A DNA stretch of 64,000 nt from Marsupella aquatica (lineage: Eukaryota; Marchantiophyta): assembly GCA_973895155.1 (NCBI GenBank), contig OZ316892.1:15562001-15626000 (forward strand), written 5' to 3'. Position numbers and translations under genes: made by a program. This document shows positions 11,019 through 19,832 of this stretch, piece by piece; the stretch's first letter is position 1; each line of letters opens with the position of its first letter. The notes under the pieces are model-generated. The model had not been told where the DNA came from and ran no database searches. It worked only from the letters and a program-made list of their open reading frames with translations.

Positions 11019-11917
11019 GTCTCACTAGTAGCAGTAGGTGGTATGGTCTTCACTGCTTCAATACTACAAGCTGCTTCTGCATGGGAAGCAACAACTGGAG
11101 TGTCCTCACAGAGTGTAGCTGCCAATCTGAACACTTCTACAGGACCAACTCCCAAGTTCAGCATGTCTGTCGCTGAAAATAATGGGGTGCGTACTATGGC
11201 AGTAGCCACCCCCAGCAGGGTACCTGTCATCCCTACTGTATCACTATCGGATTCTGCCAACTTATCCACGCCAGGGTTTGTCCGAACCAGGTTCATAGAG
11301 GCAGTCTGAACTGTCTCTGACAATGTAAAAGACTGAGGAAGCTTTGTCTGCCGACATGCATCGCCCCTCTGTGGATCTAGCTCCACTACTGCTCCTCGGG
11401 GCTCAAGAGCTTTGGCTGCCCCACATGTCAAAGCTGCTGATGCATCAATATGTGCAGTGCCACACATGAATCCCATGGTGGCAAGATCTCCATCAGCTCC
11501 ATAAGATGTGGAAGGACCATGAGATGTGGAAGATCCATAGGATGTAGATGCCCCATCACCAGAAGTAGGTCTCACCTGGGAACTAGCCATGGCAGCTAGC
11601 TGTTGCTCCAATTGAGCAATCTTAGCATCCTTTGGATCTATGGTTACAGCAGGGGCAGCGTCATCTCCTTGTCTCCCTGCATGTGGCATGCCATGACCAC
11701 GTCCACCGCCTCTACCTCCTCCTCCTCTTCCCTGATCATGTGTACGGGATCCTCCTCTCCGTAACTCATGATGGAGTGAGAAACACCTATCCTTGGTGTG
11801 TCCAGGAGCTCCACAGTGATCACACTGTCGTTGATCAGGCGCTGATGCTCCCCCTGATCCTCTATGATCTGGGCAATATCTCTGTGCATGATCCCCACCA
11901 CAGGTCCAACATCCAGA
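10904..11917 (-). pseudogene. Gypsy-1 nucleocapsid zinc knuckles and linker
   Basis: Same frame as gag but separated from it by two TAG codons (11984-11986 and 11918-11920). It starts with two CCHC knuckles, CWTCGGDHAQRYC (CX2CX3HX4C) and CDHCGAPGHTKDRC (CX2CX4HX4C), then a Gly/Arg-rich RGGGGRGGGRGHG stretch, a short coiled coil (DAKIAQLEQQLAAMA), a Ser/Gly/Tyr repeat (TSYGSSTSHGPSTSYG) and about 170 residues of unrecognised linker leading to the protease. The knuckles bind the RNA genome in related elements. Confidence 0.85.
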
Positions 11918-11983
11918 CTATTGTCCAGCATAAGAGGGCACAGGTCTCTGGCTGGTAGACTCTCGTGCAGTAGGCTTCTCCCT

Positions 11984-13006
11984 CTAGCTCTTCCGTGCAG
12001 TAGGCTGTGGTGTGGATGTGGATGCAACCTTTGGTGCTTCCTTGGAAAATCCGGAAGTCACCACCTTCTCATTCACCATATTGAGCTCAATGCGCTTAGA
12101 AAGTGTAAAAACAACTGCTAATGTGGGATCTGCATCCCTAAGTAGAGTGACATCTCTCACTCTACGTCGCAATTCTCTGTCCAGAATTGCATACCAAAAC
12201 TGGACTGCCTGAGCCTCTGTCACTCCCTTGGTGACAGTGATCAATCTACGCATACGAGTGTATGCCTCACGTAGACTCTCTCCAGTCTTGCGCTGGAACT
12301 CCTGAAGACCCTTCAACTTATCAGTTCTTACACCCTGATAGTTCTGCTTTAGTACCTCAAAGAATTCCACCATAGGGTTAAATGCTGGTGCAACTCCAGT
12401 TCCTGTCACAATCACACCGGCAGGAGTAGCGGTGGATGCTGCTAGAGTGCTGGTGGTGGATGGTGTGCCACTCTGGCTAGTGCTGCTAGAAGAGGCAACA
12501 GCTGTGGCAATGGGTTGGGCAGCCGCACTAGTGCCATAGGTGATGGACACGTAATTAGGTGACCAATGCTGCCTCCATGCCTCAATCTCAACCAAATGAG
12601 TCTTCCAAAACTCATGGTAGTCATCCATGGGTGGCCCCTCCAAATGCTGAAATAATCTCTTCCATGCCATGAAAGGGGTAAACAATGTGGCGTTACGCAA
12701 TATCTGCATATCGCACCACGTATCAAACTCCTGGATGAAGTCATCCAGATCAATCGTGCTAACTGCACCAGAGTATCGTCGTGGGCCCTTTGTAGCCCCG
12801 TACATCTCGTCCATATCCCACAACAAAGGTGCAACCACCTGATGATGAAGAGAACTGGTCATTGAGTCCTCATCAGAATCACTGTCTGAAGCTGCACTGC
12901 TGACTGCTACCAATGCCGCTGGTCGAAACTGCGCCCCACTCCGAGTGAAACCGGTCCGTCGTCCATCGGGTAACCCAGCAGCACCAGAAGAATCTGTGGT
13001 GACCAA
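11984..13006 (-). CDS. Gypsy-1 Gag capsid protein
   Basis: 340 residues, intact frame. After a low-complexity Ser/Asp N-terminus comes a capsid-like retrotransposon gag region, with IDLDDFIQEFDTWCD, LFTPFMAWKRLFQHLEGPP and MDDYHEFWKTHLVE. A Ser/Thr/Ala-rich spacer follows, then the conserved C-terminal gag segment: VEFFEVLKQNYQGVRTDKLK, GESLREAYTRMRRLI, VQFWYAILDRELRRRV and FTLSKRIELNMVNE. The frame ends at a TAG after ARKS. The ATG at 13004-13006 is the first in frame and precedes the part shared with Gypsy-2. Gag assembles the cytoplasmic particle in which reverse transcription occurs. Confidence 0.85.
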   Translation of the reverse strand: MVTTDSSGAAGLPDGRRTGFTRSGAQFRPAALVAVSSAASDSDSDEDSMTSSLHHQVVAPLLWDMDEMYGATKGPRRYSGAVSTIDLDDFIQEFDTWCDMQILRNATLFTPFMAWKRLFQHLEGPPMDDYHEFWKTHLVEIEAWRQHWSPNYVSITYGTSAAAQPIATAVASSSSTSQSGTPSTTSTLAASTATPAGVIVTGTGVAPAFNPMVEFFEVLKQNYQGVRTDKLKGLQEFQRKTGESLREAYTRMRRLITVTKGVTEAQAVQFWYAILDRELRRRVRDVTLLRDADPTLAVVFTLSKRIELNMVNEKVVTSGFSKEAPKVASTSTPQPTARKS

Positions 13007-14635
13007 CCCTAACCTAATCTATGTGCTAACCCTAAGGGCAATCTGTCCCTATCAGCACCACAAGCACTCACCATGGTATGTTGGACATCACTCCAACATC
13101 ACCAGGAGAGAAATACACAGCACACTAGAATGTCCGGTTGCAAACCCGAATCACTCCTATGGAATCAAGCGCCCATACCGAACCAACATGGCGCATAAAC
13201 AAGAAACAAGTGTGGAGAGGATCCAATCAACAAGAATAGTCAAACACTAACTCTCCACACCAAGAGTGATCACACATTGATCAAACAAATATTCATAATA
13301 TTCAATGAAAGGCCTTCATAATAGGCTTCATGATGTCCCAATGTTATAGATGAGAAACCATGCGGAATTGGTTCAATCTGTGTATTTAGATGAACTCAAA
13401 GCTATCAAAAACCTCTAAAGAGCCTCTGATTTGGCCCGAAACAAAGCTCTAAGCAAACCGGAAAGTGTATAAAGCCCCTTGGCGCTTGAATCTAAACAAC
13501 AAGTTGTCAAAGCTTGCGTGTACACAAGGTGGGATAAGAATTTGCCAGTTAAGCGCTCGCGGCTGGGAATAGCCCCGGGATGGGTGACCTCCTCGCGCTC
13601 AACCTCGTGCCTCCCCTCGCGCTCACGGCCCGGAATAGCCCCGGGATGGGTGACCTCGACCTCGCGCCTGCCTGCGCTCGCGATGGGTGACTTCGCGCTC
13701 GCGGTTGGGAGCACTTTCGGGATGGGTGACCTCGTGCGCCTCACACCTGACCCCAAAAACGACTACTTCCTTGATGAAAAGTTCTCGAAAACTATCGATT
13801 TCCTTCATGAAAAACGTAGCCCTTCCACAGAATTGGCAGCAGCTTGATTCAACACCTTTGACCCTCGTTTCTTTCAAAGAAATGATGATACCGCCGCACA
13901 GGGCATTGGCAGCTCTGTTTCTTCAGGAAAAGAGCCATCGCTTCACCTGCGCCTTGCCGACATCGTCCAACAATAGCCGGCAATTAGATCTGAAGCCCCA
14001 CGGTAGCCGATAATCAGATCTGAAGCCTCACAGTAGCCGGCAATCGGATCTGAAGCCTCACGGATCGACTTCCACTGTCCAACATCTACTCAACATTCGT
14101 TTTCCTCCACGAATCATCAATCGACCTCCAACTCAAAACCTGTCACCAATCACAGATCTGTACATTGATCGGGAAGCAGGCCGATCGGACAACAATGATA
14201 CAGGTCAAGATACCAACGATCTGTTCGATAACAACACACGATCCGAGCTACCATGAACCATCGACAACTCAATCAATCGAACTTCTATTTGCACAGTCCG
14301 TACAATAGATTTCGAATGTGATCTTTCAATGTAATCTCCATACAATCGGCACAACGATCCCGGTCAACAATACCCCATCGATCCCGCACCGATCCGATCA
14401 CACACGTATGTCAAGCCAACGCACCTTGCACTACTCAAGGAATCCATGTTACACAAGCGGAGCTCACAGCCACCATAGCCACTCAAGCTCCTCTCTCTCC
14501 AAGGCTCAACATTGAAAGATGACCTTTCAATGCCTCACAAGTGAGAAGTACCCTCTCACACAAACCTGACAGAACCTTATCGGCTCCAATAGCACTCATA
14601 CCAAACGTACATACTCTAATAGCATGATATACTAC
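13007..14635 (-). repeat. Gypsy-1 5' LTR / leader region
   Basis: Non-coding DNA upstream of gag. Read on the minus strand, 14635 to about 13870 matches the plus-strand DNA at about 18070-18560 upstream of Gypsy-2 gag. Shared blocks include TTCCTTGAG..GCAAGGTGCGTT and GATTCATGGTAGCTCGGATC-like segments and a GTTGGTATCT stretch. This shows it belongs to the element. Around 13040-13540 it contains sequence absent from Gypsy-2. I could not find a convincing tRNA primer-binding site or fix the LTR/leader border. Confidence 0.6.
13548..13740 (+). repeat. GC-rich tandem array resembling the 3' half of 5S rRNA
   Basis: Three full and one partial copies of a motif containing GGGATGGGTGACCTC, interspersed with GCGCTCGCGG. 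The first copy, starting GTTAAGCG..GGCTGGGAATAG, matches the order of landmarks in the internal promoter half of eukaryotic 5S rRNA. It lies antisense to Gypsy-1, within its leader. A complete 5S gene is not present. Confidence 0.5.
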
Positions 14636-14981
14636 ACTACTCAGAATGGTGTGACAAAGACAGCAAAGAGCACCACAAGTGGTCGGGAAACTCACACAAT
14701 AAAGAAGCTGGAGCCGAAGGTTCTTAACTTTGAAAATGTGTCTGCTGAACGTTTGAACAAAGGTCCTTTTGAAGGGATTGTTGGGGAGTACTTGGTTTTA
14801 TTTGGAGTTGACTCAAGCAAGAAGGCTAGAGAGCCACCTCAGATTCCACTATGTCGTTTGATGACAATGGAGGCAGTTTGGACTCTCCAACAAAGCTCCA
14901 TCCTCAAGATGAAGAAGGACTTTGTGAAGAATGGGTATGTGGACAAGTTTTTGGAATTCCACATATCAGAGACCAATAGTG

Positions 14982-15352
14982 GTGGACCTTGCCACCTAGC
15001 GCCCTCACCAATCCCAACACTCACACCTAAAGTGGTAGACCTTACCACCCAGCGCCCTCACCAATCCCAACACTCACACCTAAAGTGGTAGACCTTACCA
15101 CCCAGCGCCCTCACCAATCCCAACACTCACACCTAAAGTGGTAGACCTTACCACCCAGCGCCCTCACCAATCCCAGCACTCACACCTAAAGTGGTAGACC
15201 TTACCACCCAGCGCCCTCACCAATCCCAACACTCACACCTAAAGTGGTAGACCTTACCACCCAGCGCCCTCACCAATCCCATCACTCACACCTAAAGTGG
15301 TAGACCTTACCACCCAGCACCCTCACCAATCCCAGCACTCATGCCTACGTGC
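14982..15352 (+). repeat. 53-bp tandem array, seven copies
   Basis: Units begin at about 14948+53n, with 'GCCCTCACCAATCCCA' at 15001, 15054, 15107, 15160, 15213, 15266 and 15319; most are identical or differ by one base. Copy B of the dispersed repeat has a single unit, so the array expanded after the copies separated. Confidence 0.9.
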
Positions 15353-16780
15353 CCTTGGTGCCCAAACGCCTCCACGGAATACCTTGAGCAAGCAACCTAG
15401 TGCCCCTTTGCACCGCCAACGGCCCCTCCCATACGAAGTCGCACTTGCTCTCTAACACGACCGCTACTCAACGGTCCTCCCTATCTGCACAAGTAACCAA
15501 GCACCTCGATAAGTAACTCTTCAGGATCTAGAACTCGCCAAGTCTAGCATCCTAACTCAAGCTCAACAAACGTTGGTAAATAGGTCAGCGATAGGTCCTC
15601 CCGATGCCATAAGCCGAAACCAGAACCCACGCCCACTGTTTGTCTAGAACAACTCCTTCCTTGGGCGCGGCCCGGGTTCCCCCTTGTACCTATCCATCAC
15701 CAACTGACCGCCCTAACCTTAGGACATGCTCATGGCCCAAGTAGCGTAGCTTGTCCTAAAGCTTGTCCTAAAGCTTGTCCCAACACGCCGGGACCAGAAC
15801 GGCCCCGACTCTAGCAGCCGCTCCCGGTTTGCCCCACCGATGGTCTAGGGGCCAAGCACCCTTGGAACTCATCCTCCACACCTACTCGGCCTTGCCTCCC
15901 CAACACAAGTTTCCTTGGGAGACTGAACGCGGCTTGGCTGCTGTTCGGCAGGATTTGGCAAGCGGGCAAGCTAACACCCGCAAACCACGAGAAGCCATGG
16001 CACCCCCGGACCCATCTGAGCTAAGGAGGGCGTAGCCCTCCTCAAGAGCTTTCCAACGCACCCAAGAAGTCCTCTAACGGACTTCCCGTTGGGAAGATAT
16101 CACCATTTCTGTTTGGCGGTTTCCCTTAGTGTCGCGACCGCTGCGGCTCACGACTTCGGCTCGGCTTTAGCCCCTAGGGAGACACCACTCCCCTCATATA
16201 TGTTTCTGGAGACCTGCCACCCCCGGACCAACTTTGGTCCCTAAACATTTGGCCCCCAACCCGGATCCCATCGCGCATAATGGGCGCGCCACCAACTGGC
16301 AACGCCCATAACTTTCTTGATAGGCATCCGCAAACGGAGTGCCTTAGCCCATTGTGACCGGGCCAACCCAGTGCTCATGCCTAGGCCCTCAGGTCTGATT
16401 TCCGCTCGAGGCCCCCAACCAGCCCAACCCGGATCGGGCCACAACTTGCATCCCAAGCGTCCATTGTCAACGGCGTCAACTCCATTGGCCTTGGGCCCAA
16501 GAGGAGCTCACTCCCAAGCCCTCAGAACTCAAAGTCCATCCGAAGGTCCGGATGGCCATCCTTGAGCCTGGCCCATTTCCCCTTGACCCGACCAGCCATA
16601 GGCTAGTCCAAGTCCTTAGTGTGTGCCCCCAGCTTGGCTCCTTGCCTCGCTAGTGCCACGTCTCATTGCCCACAAGTCTCCCCATGCTAAGTCCTCCCCG
16701 GATGGCCTATCCAGGCCTGGACCATAAGGGAGCTCGGAGTCGGAGTCAGTGATGCCGGTAGTCAAGTTTCGCGAATCCAA
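14982..16780 (+). repeat. Dispersed repeat, copy A
   Basis: Homologous, minus-strand for plus-strand, to 44545-46010 (copy B), and in part (15842-16625) to 63165-63950 (copy C). It starts GTGGTGGACCTTGCCACC with seven 53-bp units, then about 1.4 kb of GC-rich non-coding DNA. It interrupts the ParB-like gene. No ORF with recognisable protein homology; class unknown (solo LTR or non-autonomous element). Confidence 0.75.
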
Positions 16781-17184
16781 TGCACATAACGCCACCCACT
16801 CCATGTCTGAATTTTCCGCAAATTGGGACCCTCTATGGGAACAAGCTAATGCAAAATTTGAGATGGAGTGTGATGAGTACAAGGAGTTTTGCGTTTTGAA
16901 GGGTAAGATGTTTTGGGTGTTTGATGGAAATCATCGCCTCAATGCATAGAGACAAGTGGCTGAAGAGTATCCTGTCAAGCAGAAGTACCACCGTTGCGTG
17001 AAATCCTCTCTTCTACAGCCTGGAAAACAAGGATTCAAGAAGATTGAGCAGGCAATGCACGGCTTGAATGCGTAAGTTTCCGCCCCCTTGGTTTTTGGTT
17101 GTTCTTGCATTGGTTGTTCATTTGCACCTAGACAGGCAATGCTATCTCGGAGAGATAGATAAATACATACATAGAATGTTTGGC

Positions 17185-17655
17185 CCTAAAATGCTCTCTC
17201 AGAGAGCCTCTCCAAGATAGAAAGAACCTTCCCTTCTCAAAGACCCTCTCCGAGATATCCATGCCTTCTTGAAGAGCGATGCCTTCTCGGAGAGCCTCTC
17301 CAAGATAGAAAGAACCTTCCCTTCTCGAAGACCCTCTCAGAGATATCCATGCCTTCTTGAAGAGTGATGCCTTCTTGAAGAGCCTCTCCAAGATAGAAAG
17401 AACCTTCCCTTCTCGAAGACCCTCTCAGAGATATCCATGCCTTCTTGAAGAGCGATGCCTTCTTGGAGAGCCTCTCCAAGATAGAAAGAACCTTCCCTTC
17501 TTGGAGAGCCTCTCCAAGATATCAATTCCTTCTTGAAGAGCGATGCCTTCTTGGAGAGCCTCTCCAAGATAGAAAGAACCTTCCCTTCTCGGAGAGCCTC
17601 TCCGAGATATCAATGCCTTCTTGAAGAGCGATGCCTTCTCAAAGAGCCTCTCCAA
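17185..17655 (+). repeat. 88-bp intronic minisatellite with embedded palindromes
   Basis: GAAGAGYGATGCC recurs at 17271, 17359, 17447, 17535 and 17623, exactly 88 bp apart. Each unit has CTCGGAGAGCCTCTCC-type inverted repeats; at about 17588 the palindrome TCTCGGAGAGCCTCTCCGAGA is perfect. It fills the intron of the ParB-like gene. Confidence 0.9.
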
Positions 17656-19045
17656 AGAGACATGTAATTGCTCGTACATAGCCTTTGACGCTTCTTTTAC
17701 GTAGGATAAGCGCAAACGTTGTGCAGACATCTTGGTTGACCGATGCAGATAGGGTGAAGAAGCTGTTGATGACACCTTTGGAGGAGTATCAGACATTGCT
17801 TCATCCGGATGGTTATGCTAGATTCTTAGCAGCAACCATAGAGGAGCTTGGCATAAAAGTTAGCAACGATAGAACTAAGTGTTAAGGTAGTCAATTTCCG
17901 TGACTCTTTGCTACACATTCAACAACAACATATTAATATTATTGTTCAAAGCCAAGATAACCTACTCCCCTCAAATATGCAAGTACAAGCATCACGTTGA
18001 GCCTCTTTTCGAATTTTTTTCTAGCCCCCCCTAAAGGATGAGGATGAGTGGTATGTCACACCAGTATGAGTGGTGGTATAGGATATTGGACTATGTAGGT
18101 TTGAGGCTTTCATATGTATGTTATCTAAGTGTTTTAGGGTTAATGTATGTTTGTGAGGGATAGTTATATATCTCTTTGTGTTGGCTCAAAGGTCTCATCT
18201 TTTGATGTTGAGCCTTTTGAGCACAAGCTCTAGCAGTTATGGTATGGCTGTCTAGGTTGTGTGTATGTAACGTGGGTTCCTTGAGGGGCAAGGTGCGTTT
18301 GGCTTCACGTATGTGTGTGATCGCATTGGACAAGATTGTGTGTTTAATTTGGCATCAATTGTTGTTTGATTGCTCTTGAAGATTACATCAAAAGATCGTC
18401 TTCAAACTCTCTTGTGCGAACAATGTAGACAAAGGTTTGATTTCATTTTGGTTTTGTTGTTGATGATTCATGGTAGCTCGGATCAGGTGTTATTATTGAT
18501 AGGATTCATTGTTGGTATCTCAATCTCTTGCAAGTTGGTGTGGCGCTTGCGTGGAAGTGAAGCTTCAAGTTGTTGTTGCTAAGTTGCAATTTTGGAGTTG
18601 CGGTCTTCGACGATATGCGTTGCTACATTGTGGAGGATTGATTGTGTGATCGACAAGCGCATGTTGCTATTGACAATTTGTGAGAGAGAAACAATGGCAT
18701 ATAATCCTATTTTGTGAAGGGAAAGTAGTTGGATATGCGACTCTTTATGGTTTTGATTTAGGCGGTTTGATTGGGAGCCCGACAATTGATTGTGTTTATA
18801 GTTTTTGTAGGATGCAATTCTGATTTTCATCAAGTTCTTTGTTGATGGATAGTTTGTTTCTATGAAGGAAACAACATTGAATGTTGGTGAATTTTGTCGT
18901 CAACGCGTGACGGGATAAGGCATCGTGGAGAGGCAAGGGCGACTGTGATTTAGGGCATAGAGGAAACAACAAAGAGTGAATAGTGATTTTGTTTTGTTAA
19001 ACGTGGCGTGTTTAGCGCATAACTTGAGTAAAGAGAGTTTTGGTG

Positions 19046-19285
19046 GTGAGGCACCCATAGCCCACGTCTGTGGCCAATTCATCTTGGTTGTGTGGGTTAG
19101 CACCCATAGCCCACAGCCTGTGGCCTCTTGCAGTTTGGTTTGCGTGGGTAGACGACACACATAGCCCATAGCCTGTGGCTGATTCATCTTTGTTGTGCGG
19201 GTTGACACCCATAGCCCACGACTTGTGACCTCTCGAGGTTTGGTTTGTGTGGGTAGGCACCCATAGCCCACGGTCTGTGGCCTAG
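19046..19285 (+). repeat. Tandem array in Gypsy-2 leader
   Basis: Five units of about 60-70 bp, each with the core CACCCATAGCCCAYR followed by CTGTGGCC and a TTGGTTTGYGTGGGTAG or TTGTGYGGGTT spacer. It sits at the same element position as the 5S-like array of Gypsy-1. Confidence 0.8.
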
Positions 19286-19445
19286 GGTTTTGGAATCATA
19301 GAGTCTTCCAATAATGCAAAGCGACTTGAACGACGGACCGGTTTCAACTCAAAGTGGAGTGCAATTTTGGCCAACGATATTGCTAGTAGTTACTAGTGGA
19401 GCTTTTTTTTATATCTAGAACTTTTTTGGTCCTTTTCAAGTAAAA

Positions 19446-19463
19446 CCCGCAAAAACCCACGGG
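19446..19463 (-). promoter_or_regulatory. LINE-1 3'-end hairpin
   Basis: Minus strand CCCGT...GCGGG with a T-rich loop, the counterpart of the hairpins in the other three LINEs. Confidence 0.6.
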
Positions 19464-19832
19464 AAGGCGGCCAAAGCAGCCAAAACAACAACCAAAAGGC
19501 CAAGCAACCAGGGCCGAGGCCCCATGGTGCAGAGCCGGCAAGGAGCACAAACCACATGAGTGCTCGTAGGAGTGACAAAACCAAGGCAAAACTGTCTAAC
19601 ATCTGAAGGCCTTGTAAGTCACCAGACCACAAACCGAACCACAGTGGAAGGCCACTACAGTCTAAAGAGTTGTTGTCAAGAAAGTGAACAGGCAGAATAG
19701 AAAAGCGCCAGCTGAATGAACTAGTCTAGAAAGTCAGAGCCTACTTCTAAGCCTAATAGAACCACTGCCTTCCCCTAGTAAGTGCCCAGTGAGAAAAACC
19801 ACTTCACCATGTCGCGAAGGCATCCTTCCTTC

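Larger units (their letters stand above)
7019..14635 (-). mobile_element. Gypsy-1: Ty3/gypsy LTR retrotransposon carrying a DNA methyltransferase
   Basis: Read on the minus strand: 5' LTR/leader (about 14635-13007), gag (13006-11984), CCHC knuckles and linker (11917-10904), aspartic protease plus DNMT N-half (11018-9807), DNMT C-half (9806-9029), RT (8979-7996), RNase H (7999-7343) and integrase H2C2 finger (7342-7019). The CACTA insertion then interrupts it; the integrase core and 3' LTR lie beyond the window. The order PR-RT-RH-IN is that of Ty3/gypsy, with the methyltransferase inserted between PR and RT. Several frameshifts and stops show this copy is dead. The outer edge at about 14635 is inferred from where homology to Gypsy-2 stops and a TG-start could lie. 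Confidence 0.85.
14636..17884 (+). pseudogene. Broken gene with ParB-like DGNHR motif, interrupted by a repeat
   Basis: Part 1 (about 14645-14980) encodes KVLNFENVSAERLNKGPF..., IPLCRLMTMEAVWTLQQSS and KKDFVKNGYVDKFLEFHIS. Part 2 (about 16752-17071) encodes NWDPLWEQANAKFEME and FWVFDGNHRLNA*RQVAEEYP. A 634-bp intron (17072-17705, GTAAGT..TACGTAG) joins in frame to the last exon 17706-17884 (SWLTDADRVKKLL, LLHPDGYARFL). 'FDGNHRLNA' resembles the ParB/sulfiredoxin fold signature (DG.HR), where the loop binds nucleotide or DNA, and the whole has the look of a small nuclear or transposon-associated protein; the function is unknown. A TAG replaces the expected Trp after RLNA, and the 1.8-kb repeat at 14982-16780 splits the coding sequence. 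Confidence 0.5.

Noticed and set aside
13548-13740. Functional 5S rRNA gene
   Set aside because: Only a 3'-half-like motif is present, repeated and mixed with GC-rich filler; no 5' half or terminator.
14982-15352. Regular 53-bp array as a CRISPR-like repeat
   Set aside because: Units are contiguous with no variable spacers, in a eukaryotic repeat.
17128-17796. Minus-strand ORFs with repeated RGSSRREGSFYLGEAL
   Set aside because: Product of the 88-bp satellite; no conservation outside the array and it lies in an intron.
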